NCBI GenBank assembly: GCA_011772275.1 | Contig: WVZU01000356.1 | Location: 505-11,710 of the forward strand | Length of the DNA stretch: 11,206 nucleotides | From: Planctomycetales bacterium | GTDB lineage: Bacteria; Planctomycetota; Planctomycetia; Pirellulales; UBA7805 | Direction: 5' to 3' | Shown here: in pieces, positions 6,618-11,206 of the stretch | Layout: each line of letters starts with the position of its first letter | Position numbering within the stretch: position 1 is the stretch's first letter | The notes under the pieces: model-generated | What the model was told of the DNA's origin: nothing | Seen by the model: only the letters and a program-made list of their open reading frames with translations | The model's database searches: none | Position numbers and translations under genes: made by a program

Positions 6618-7610
6618 GCGTCCGGCGGCGGGCCAGGAGGCGGACGGCCCGGCGGCCGGCAGACCAGCGGACGGCCACGATCCGGCCGCCTGTCGCGGGG
6701 CAGGCAGCGGCGAGCCAAACGGGGGGGAATGCCCAGCGGTGGGGGGATAGGACGGTGGGGGACTGGCAGGACCCGCCCTTTGCGTCACATCGATGTTCGC
6801 ATAACCCGGATAGTCCGGCTTGACCCATAGCTCTTCGCCCAGCTGCGGGGGGTTGATCTGGACATCTTTCAACTCCAGGGTCAGTCTCATCTTTGCACCG
6901 GGCCAATGCATTTCGGTGCGTCGAGCAAGCGTGGCGCCGCTGACCGGATCCTGCTGATGATTGCGGTTGTAGGCGCTGGCGATCAGTTGCCCCTGCGAAC
7001 TGAAGAGGTGCTGTTCCAGGATCCAACCGCTGCGGGGATCGAGAACCAGGGTCTTGGTCAGATCGCCCTGAGCGGTCGCCAGGAGGGTACGAATTTCCAC
7101 GCGGCCATCGGCCCGCTGGAAGGGCCCCTGATGGCGCCCCGCCGGGTCGAGCCCGGTCATTCCGATCGCTTCGACCAGCCATTCCGGTTGGACTGGGAAG
7201 ACCTGGCCCGCCGGACTGGAGACGAACTGGTCGTGATAGCCGAAGTACAGGGCCGGCGGCTCGCTACGTTTGACCCAGATCCAGAACAGTTCCTGGTTGC
7301 TGCCCAAATCGAGTTCGGAACCGCCCACCCCCAACCCGGCTCGCAAACGGACGTGCCGCGGCGAAGCGATCGCCAGGCTGGCTTTTAAGGCCGGGAACCC
7401 GTTGCCGTTCAGCGTGGCCCGCGTCGAGTAGACGGCCTGGATCCGGGCACGATTCTGGTTGACCACCCGCATCACTTCCTCCAGGGTGGGTGGGGTCGCA
7501 AACGCGACCGGGGCCGGCTGTACGGTCTGAAAGGTCCGCGGACAACTCGTCCCGCTGGCAACGGTCAGGATCAGGAGGGTCGCCAGGCAGTAAGCAGCTC
7601 GACTGTGCAA
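6588..7610 (-). CDS. Exported LolA-like (outer-membrane lipoprotein-sorting-like) protein with proline-rich tail
   Basis: About 340 residues. The start preferred here is TTG 7610: AAGGA (7618-7622) sits seven bases upstream and the protein then opens with a compact signal peptide (residues 1-23, CLATLLILTVASGTSC). An in-frame GTG at 7700 would add 30 residues of poor composition. C23 could be lipidated, but the preceding GTS is not a canonical lipobox, so lipoprotein status is uncertain. The body (~40-275) has the look of LolA/LolB-fold proteins: a helical PTLEEVMRVVNQNRARIQ opening, then alternating beta strands with a LDLGSNQELFWIWVKR segment and LVLDPRSGWILEQH. The last ~64 residues (~277-340) are low complexity in P, A, S and G and may form an extracytoplasmic linker. 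It probably shares a transcript with the gene at 7736-8221. The exact role is unknown. Confidence 0.82.
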   Translation of the reverse strand: MHSRAAYCLATLLILTVASGTSCPRTFQTVQPAPVAFATPPTLEEVMRVVNQNRARIQAVYSTRATLNGNGFPALKASLAIASPRHVRLRAGLGVGGSELDLGSNQELFWIWVKRSEPPALYFGYHDQFVSSPAGQVFPVQPEWLVEAIGMTGLDPAGRHQGPFQRADGRVEIRTLLATAQGDLTKTLVLDPRSGWILEQHLFSSQGQLIASAYNRNHQQDPVSGATLARRTEMHWPGAKMRLTLELKDVQINPPQLGEELWVKPDYPGYANIDVTQRAGPASPPPSYPPTAGHSPPFGSPLPAPRQAAGSWPSAGLPAAGPSASWPAAGRSSLLGHRPP

Positions 7611-7643
7611 TTCAGCGTCCTTGCTGAAAGGATTCCAGCGTGA

Positions 7644-7669
7644 GGGCAGGCTTGCCGCCCAGTTTTTTT
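7644..7669 (+). terminator. Plus-strand intrinsic-terminator-like hairpin between two minus-strand genes
   Basis: GGGCAGG (7644-7650) and CCGCCC (7655-7660) form a 6-bp stem with one bulged A and a CTTG loop. AG and seven T (7663-7669) follow. It faces plus-strand transcription, although both flanking genes are on the minus strand. It could stop read-through from the sigma factor gene about 1 kb upstream or antisense transcription. It also argues that 7611-7735 is non-coding. Confidence 0.35.
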
Positions 7670-7735
7670 CAGCGTCGCCAACCCGGGCCAGGCAAAACAC
7701 GCATCCCTGCCCGCCCGTTTTCTTGCGTTCTGCTT

Positions 7736-8221
7736 TCAGGCCGCGTCGGCAAACAACAAGGCGGCCAGTTCTTCCTGGATTTCCTGCTGACGCTGCCGAT
7801 CCGGTTCGACCACCCCCAACTCATAGCTCTTCTCGCGCCGTGGGCAATACAGCGTCAGCTTCTGGCCACCCTCAGCGGTCTGTTCCTGCTCTTCCAATCG
7901 CAAGACGCGGCGGCGAATCATCAGCAGGGCCAGCACGTAGCGGACATCTTGTTTGTCCGGCTGATCCTGCAGCTCCTCAAAATACTCCAGCATGATATCG
8001 TTCGGGGCCCAGTGCAGCCGGTGGGCATGCCGCGCGGGCATTCTGGATTTCCACCATCCCAAGGCGTCGGGGGGTGGGCCTTGCCAGGCGGCCGTACTGT
8101 AGTCTTTGCGGACGACCTGCGCTTCCTCGACCAAAAGAACCGAAAAAAATTCCTGCTCGGCTTCGAATTCCTGGCCCGTGGCGGCACACTGGCGCGTACA
8201 GCGTTGAACTTCAAACTCCAT
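7736..8221 (-). CDS. Conserved-looking hypothetical protein, 161 residues
   Basis: Starts at ATG 8221 with only a weak GGGTGG-like purine stretch upstream, and ends with TGA at 7736. No signal peptide or membrane segment is visible, so it is probably cytoplasmic. C8 and C12 in CTRQCAATGQEF resemble half of a zinc-binding knuckle, and C126 (LYCPRR) could contribute. The central part has a tryptophan-rich stretch (AWQGPPPDALGWWKSRMP, ~45-62), then HWAPNDIMLEYFEEL and a basic-hydrophobic helix (VRYVLALLMIRRRVLRLEE, ~93-111). The C-terminus (~140-157) is a charged amphipathic helix. It resembles a planctomycete hypothetical family as I remember it, with no known function. It lies 125 bases upstream of the LolA-like gene on the same strand, suggesting co-transcription, and is divergent from the alcohol dehydrogenase gene. 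Confidence 0.85.
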   Translation of the reverse strand: MEFEVQRCTRQCAATGQEFEAEQEFFSVLLVEEAQVVRKDYSTAAWQGPPPDALGWWKSRMPARHAHRLHWAPNDIMLEYFEELQDQPDKQDVRYVLALLMIRRRVLRLEEQEQTAEGGQKLTLYCPRREKSYELGVVEPDRQRQQEIQEELAALLFADAA

Positions 8222-8402
8222 GATCCACCCGGCGGGGCTGGCTGACCCGGACGGCCAGGGCCAGGCCGCACCAGGCGGACCCGGCCGGCCCTTCCCGGGT
8301 CGATCTTAGGCAAATCATGCCGCTGACGAAACCCGTTTTCGCCGTGGGCAGGTCGGCCGTCCGGCACAACCAACCTGCTTGCTGTGCCCTCAACAGTATC
8401 GG

Positions 8403-8411
8403 TGATAGAAT
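8403..8411 (+). promoter_or_regulatory. Extended -10 promoter of the alcohol dehydrogenase gene
   Basis: TGATAGAAT is an extended -10 element (TG, one base, then TAGAAT with five of six matches). No good -35 lies at the right distance, as is usual for extended -10 promoters. The expected start at about 8418 is three bases before the ATG at 8421, implying a leaderless or nearly leaderless mRNA. This agrees with the absence of a Shine-Dalgarno sequence. Confidence 0.45.
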
Positions 8412-8420
8412 CCACACTTG

Positions 8421-9524
8421 ATGAAGATCCAGGCCGCGGTACTTTTTGGCGTCCGCGAACCGTTTCGTATCGAAACGGTCGAACTGGGCGAACCGCGGGC
8501 CGGGGAAGTGCTGGTCAAGATGGCCGCGGCCGGTATCTGCCGCAGCGACTGGCACCTGGTCACCGGTGCCACCCGACACCCCCTGCCGGTCGTACCGGGG
8601 CATGAGGGCGCGGGCCGCGTGGAGGGGACGGGCCCCGCGGTGGAGGGCCTGGCGGTCGGCGACCTGGTCACCTTGAATTGGGCCCCCGCCTGCGGAAGGT
8701 GTTATTACTGTCGAGCGGGCAAGCCCAATTTGTGTGCCACCTGCCTGGAACCGGTCTGGTCGGGAGGGCTGCTGGACGGCACCACGCGGCTCTCGCTGGC
8801 CGGCCAGCGGCTGTACCACTTCTGCGCCTTGGCGGCCATGGCCGAATACGCGGTCGTACCCGCGGCCTCCTGCGTGAAAATGGATTCCCGTCTACCCCCC
8901 ACCGTCGCGGCCCTGATTGGCTGCGCGGTCGCCACGGGCGTGGGTGCCGTGCTGAACACCGCGCACCTGCCTGCCGGCAGCCAGGTGGCCGTGTTTGGGG
9001 CGGGCGGCATCGGGCTGAACATCATCCAGGCGGCCCGCCTGGCGGGCGCGGCCAGCGTGATTGCGATCGAGCCTCAGTCAGCGCGACAGGCGCTGGCGGG
9101 GGAATGTGGGGCGTCCCACGTCCTGGCCCCGGGACCCCGCACCGTGGCTGCAATCAAAGACTTGTGCGACGGCCGCGGCGCGGATTACGTTTTCGAAGCG
9201 GTGGGGGACCCCCAAGTCCAGCAGGCCTGCGTGGAGGCCGCCCGGCCGGGCGGCACCATCATCCTGGCCGGTTTGGCCCCCATGGATTCCCGCACGGAAT
9301 TGGCCGCCGCCGCCCTGGCCCGCCAGGAAAAAACCATCAAAGGGTCCTACTACGGTTCGACTGTCCCGGCGCGTGACTTTCCACAGTACGGCAAATACTG
9401 CCTGGATGGCCAACTGGACCCGCAGCGATTGATTTCTCAGACGTACCCCTTGCAGCAAATCAACCAGGCCTATCAGGATATGCTGGCCACGCGAATCGCC
9501 CGCGGGATGATTCTGTTCGACTGA
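8421..9524 (+). CDS. Zinc-dependent alcohol dehydrogenase, medium-chain (class III-like) family
   Basis: A 367-residue cytoplasmic NAD(P)-dependent oxidoreductase. The start is ATG 8421; an adjacent TTG at 8418 would add one residue. Catalytic zinc ligands are visible: C40 (GICRSDWH), H61-E62 (PGHEGAGRV) and C168 (LIGCAVATGVGAV). Structural zinc ligands are C91, C94, C97 and C105 (ACGRCYYCRAGKPNLC). The Rossmann domain has GAGGIG (193-198), and acidic E217 ends the second strand, which favours NAD over NADP. The GCxVATG context and overall length place it with class III-type and related bacterial alcohol dehydrogenases. The substrate cannot be told; S-hydroxymethylglutathione is not supported specifically. 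It is divergent from 7736-8221 with a 199-base gap. No clear terminator follows. Confidence 0.92.
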   Translation: MKIQAAVLFGVREPFRIETVELGEPRAGEVLVKMAAAGICRSDWHLVTGATRHPLPVVPGHEGAGRVEGTGPAVEGLAVGDLVTLNWAPACGRCYYCRAGKPNLCATCLEPVWSGGLLDGTTRLSLAGQRLYHFCALAAMAEYAVVPAASCVKMDSRLPPTVAALIGCAVATGVGAVLNTAHLPAGSQVAVFGAGGIGLNIIQAARLAGAASVIAIEPQSARQALAGECGASHVLAPGPRTVAAIKDLCDGRGADYVFEAVGDPQVQQACVEAARPGGTIILAGLAPMDSRTELAAAALARQEKTIKGSYYGSTVPARDFPQYGKYCLDGQLDPQRLISQTYPLQQINQAYQDMLATRIARGMILFD

Positions 9525-9554
9525 ACCCGCGGGACCGTCCGCCCTCGCGTCTGC

Positions 9555-9583
9555 TTGACGCAATTGCCAACGACCGCTACGAT
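9555..9583 (+). promoter_or_regulatory. Sigma70-like promoter of the leuA leader
   Basis: TTGACG (9555-9560, five of six) and TACGAT (9578-9583, four of six to TATAAT) are separated by exactly 17 bases. The +1 position predicted from a -10 ending at 9583 is 9590, which is the A of the leader AUG, so the transcript is probably leaderless. Confidence 0.65.
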
Positions 9584-9589
9584 GCAACA

Positions 9590-9751
9590 ATGCCGCGCAG
9601 CGGTCGGGTAGCGGTCACAAGCACAAGCACCCCGGCAACAGAGCCAAGCACCCCGGCAAGCGAAGTGGATTTCCCCGTGTCCCGATGGAACCTGCCAGCC
9701 CTGCTCCTTCCGCTGCTCGCCGCTGGCGGGCTGTCTGGGCTGTACGTTTAA
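9590..9751 (+). CDS. Leucine-rich leader peptide upstream of leuA
   Basis: A 53-codon frame from ATG 9590 to TAA 9749-9751. The first half is S/T/P/A-rich with a seven-codon repeat. The second half contains eight leucine codons among the last 18 sense codons (9692-9745: CTG, CTG, CTC, CTT, CTG, CTC, CTG, CTG), five of them within 9701-9718. It ends 22 bases before an intrinsic terminator and lies about 250 bases upstream of leuA. I infer a cis-acting leader peptide whose translation senses charged tRNA-Leu. Translation may start leaderlessly at the AUG, or downstream at GTG 9665 or GTG 9677 in the same frame. Alternative: a real small membrane protein, since the leucine-rich end is hydrophobic. 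No recognised homolog. Confidence 0.5.
   Translation: MPRSGRVAVTSTSTPATEPSTPASEVDFPVSRWNLPALLLPLLAAGGLSGLYV
9624..9659 (+). repeat. In-frame 21-base tandem direct repeat in the leader frame
   Basis: The 15-base unit CAAGCACCCCGGCAA occurs at 9624-9638 and 9645-9659, a period of 21 bases or seven codons. It encodes STPATEP followed by STPASE, so the repeat keeps the leader frame open. Confidence 0.8.
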
Positions 9752-9786
9752 TTCGGTGTTGCTCGAAACAAACAGCCCTCAGGCCC
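9695..9786 (+). promoter_or_regulatory. Candidate leucine attenuator: competing 1:2 and 2:3 (antiterminator) structures
   Basis: Segment 1 is CCAGCCC (9695-9701), inside the leucine codon cluster. Segment 2 is a tandem GGGCTGT at 9728-9734 and 9737-9743, overlapping the last leader codons. Segment 3 is ACAGCCC (9772-9778) plus GCCC (9783-9786), the left arm of the terminator. CAGCCC of segment 1 pairs with GGGCTG of segment 2. Segment 2 pairs with segment 3 through 7 bp (9737-9743 with 9772-9778) plus 4 bp (9728-9731 with 9783-9786), which would block the terminator. A ribosome stalled on leucine codons in segment 1 would free segment 2 and allow leuA expression; one reaching the stop at 9749 would cover segment 2 and let the terminator form. 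The folding is read by eye, not computed. Confidence 0.55.
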
Positions 9787-9807
9787 TCCGGCCTTGGGGC
9801 TTTTTTT
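9774..9807 (+). terminator. Strong intrinsic terminator before leuA (attenuator segment 3:4)
   Basis: AGCCC (9774-9778) pairs with GGGCT (9797-9801) and AGGCC (9781-9785) with GGCCT (9790-9794), separated by a TC/TG internal loop that can hold one G-U pair. The loop is four bases (CTCC). Seven T (9801-9807) follow. Because leuA begins about 195 bases further on, on the same strand, it is best read as an attenuator. Confidence 0.88.
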
Positions 9808-10002
9808 GTGGAACCATCCTTATGCGACCCTTACACCTGCGGGCCCCCTGTCCCCAGAGGAGACGCAGACCCCATCCGGCCCACGACGACCTTTGCCCTG
9901 GCGACGATCCAAAAACAAACGGTACGGATCCCGGACCGATCGCCCCGCTGCCAGGGTCCTGGTTGGCCGGCGGCCGAGTCCGACGCAGGAGATAACGCCC
10001 CG

Positions 10003-11206
10003 ATGAACGAACCTGTCGACCCGAAACGGATGATCAAGATTTTCGACACGACCCTGCGCGACGGCGAACAGTCGCCTGGCGCCAGTATGAACCTTTTTGA
10101 AAAACTGGAAATTGCCCAATCGCTGGCCGACCTGGGGGTGGACATCATCGAAGCCGGTTTTCCGATCGCGTCGCCGGGCGATTTTGAAGCGGTCCGCGAA
10201 GTCGGCAAGATCATCCGGGGACCCACGATCTGCGGGCTGGCTCGCTGCAACGACGCAGACATCGATCGCGCCTGGGAGGCGCTCAAACATGCCGAAACCC
10301 CCAGGATCCACGTGTTTCTGGCGACCAGCGCCATTCACCGCCAGTTCAAACTGAAGATGGACAAGGACCAGATCATCCAGCGTGCGGTCGAGGGCGTACG
10401 TCGCGCGGTCGCTTATTGCGACGACGTCGAATTTTCGCCGGAGGATGCGGCACGGACCGAACCCGACTTCCTCTGCCAGGTCGTGGAGGCCGCGATCCAA
10501 GCCGGGGCCTCCACCGTCAACATCCCCGACACCGTCGGTTACGCCACCCCCGCTCACATGGGAGGCGTAATCCAGACGCTGGTCGATCGCGTGCCGAACA
10601 TCGATCAGGCGGTGATCAGCGTGCACTGCCACAACGACCTGGGCCTGGCGGTGGCCAACAGCCTGGCGGCGGTGGAAAACGGGGCGGGGCAGGTCGAATG
10701 CACCATCAACGGCATCGGGGAACGTGCGGGCAACTGTTCGCTGGAGGAAATCGTGATGGCCTTGCGGGTCCGTGCTGACTATTTCCACGCGGACACCCGT
10801 ATCGTCAGCCAGCGGCTGGTGCCCACCAGCCGCCAGGTCGCCAATATCACGGGGATCCAGGTCCAGCGCAACAAGGCGATTGTGGGCCGCAACGCCTTCG
10901 CCCATGAAGCGGGCATCCATCAAGACGGGATGCTGAAGGAAGCCCGCACCTACGAGATCATGCGGCCCGAGGACGTCGGCCTTGCTCAAACCGACCTGGT
11001 GCTGGGCAAACATAGTGGTCGAGCCGCTTTGGGGGACCGGGCCAGGCAGCTGGGTTACCGGTTGACCGCCGAGCAATTGCATGAGGTATTCGACAACTTC
11101 AAACAGCTGGCCGATCGCAAGAAAGAAATTTACGACAGCGATATCGCCGCGTTGATCGAAGAGATCATTCGCGTCGTCAGCGACCAGTGGACCTTTGGTT
11201 CCTACT
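10003..11206 (+). CDS. leuA: 2-isopropylmalate synthase (C-terminus beyond the window)
   Basis: First committed step of leucine synthesis: acetyl-CoA plus 2-ketoisovalerate gives 2-isopropylmalate and CoA, in the cytoplasm. The start is ATG 10003, with AGGAG at 9987-9991 eleven bases upstream. The 401 visible codons cover the catalytic TIM barrel and the following linker region: [13 protein letters not shown] with R19 and D20, EAGFP, the metal-binding HCHND (H208, H210, N211, D212), [15 protein letters not shown] (from G237), [11 protein letters not shown] and [10 protein letters not shown]. These identify LeuA rather than homocitrate or citramalate synthase, although citramalate synthase is a close relative. 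The C-terminal LeuA dimer/regulatory domain that binds leucine is cut off by the window edge, so feedback control cannot be judged. Upstream lies the leucine-rich leader and attenuator. The 9808-10002 stretch is untranslated leader with nothing else recognised. Confidence 0.96.
   Translation, partial: MNEPVDPKRMIKIFDTTLRDGEQSPGASMNLFEKLEIAQSLADLGVDIIEAGFPIASPGDFEAVREVGKIIRGPTICGLARCNDADIDRAWEALKHAETPRIHVFLATSAIHRQFKLKMDKDQIIQRAVEGVRRAVAYCDDVEFSPEDAARTEPDFLCQVVEAAIQAGASTVNIPDTVGYATPAHMGGVIQTLVDRVPNIDQAVISVHCHNDLGLAVANSLAAVENGAGQVECTINGIGERAGNCSLEEIVMALRVRADYFHADTRIVSQRLVPTSRQVANITGIQVQRNKAIVGRNAFAHEAGIHQDGMLKEARTYEIMRPEDVGLAQTDLVLGKHSGRAALGDRARQLGYRLTAEQLHEVFDNFKQLADRKKEIYDSDIAALIEEIIRVVSDQWTFGSY

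Noticed and set aside
9590..9807. tRNA, T-box or riboswitch before leuA
   Set aside because: No cloverleaf, CCA end, T-box consensus or known aptamer core was seen; the leucine-codon leader explains the terminator better.
9756..10006. Plus-strand frames in the leuA leader after the terminator
   Set aside because: They include or follow the terminator hairpin, have no ribosome-binding site and show no coding signature; this part is more likely untranslated leader.
9820..11082. 420-codon minus-strand frame over leuA
   Set aside because: Antisense shadow; leuA motifs on the plus strand are unambiguous.

Overview
The window looks like chromosomal DNA from a GC-rich planctomycete, most likely of the Pirellulales type. 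The evidence is a very large secreted c-type cytochrome/dehydrogenase with a Pirellula/Verrucomicrobium-type heme domain, several small proteins that resemble planctomycete-restricted families as I remember them, non-SD starts, and many short transcription units on both strands. No rRNA, tRNA, CRISPR array, transposase or phage gene is visible, and no contiguous defence or biosynthetic cluster.

Layout. Positions 1-3539 (minus) hold the N-terminal ~1180 codons of a multidomain protein: signal peptide, two CxxCH heme sites, DUF6797-like domain, LamG-like domain and beta-propeller. It runs off the left edge. Positions 3540-4136 have no gene but contain an operator-like inverted repeat and a cluster of short perfect palindromes with AA/TT centres. 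A four-cysteine small protein follows (4137-4445, minus), then a stand-alone HNH endonuclease (4719-5360, plus). Next come a 7Fe ferredoxin (5440-5721, minus) and, divergent from it, an ECF-type sigma factor (5964-6617, plus). The sigma gene's 3' end overlaps that of a convergent LolA-like exported protein (6588-7610, minus). Upstream of the latter on the same strand is a conserved-looking 161-residue protein (7736-8221, minus). A zinc-dependent alcohol dehydrogenase (8421-9524, plus) is divergent from it. The right end is the start of leuA, 2-isopropylmalate synthase (10003 to the edge).

The most interesting region is 9555-9807, upstream of leuA. A good sigma70-like promoter lies exactly one start-site distance from an AUG. 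That AUG opens a 53-codon reading frame with eight leucine codons among its last 18 sense codons. The frame is followed by a strong intrinsic terminator. Segments that could form mutually exclusive hairpins (1:2, 2:3 antiterminator, 3:4 terminator) can be read directly. This fits ribosome-mediated leucine attenuation of leuA, apparently from a leaderless leader-peptide mRNA.

The genes are mostly independent housekeeping or lineage-specific units rather than one pathway. The clearest functional link is the leader region with leuA.
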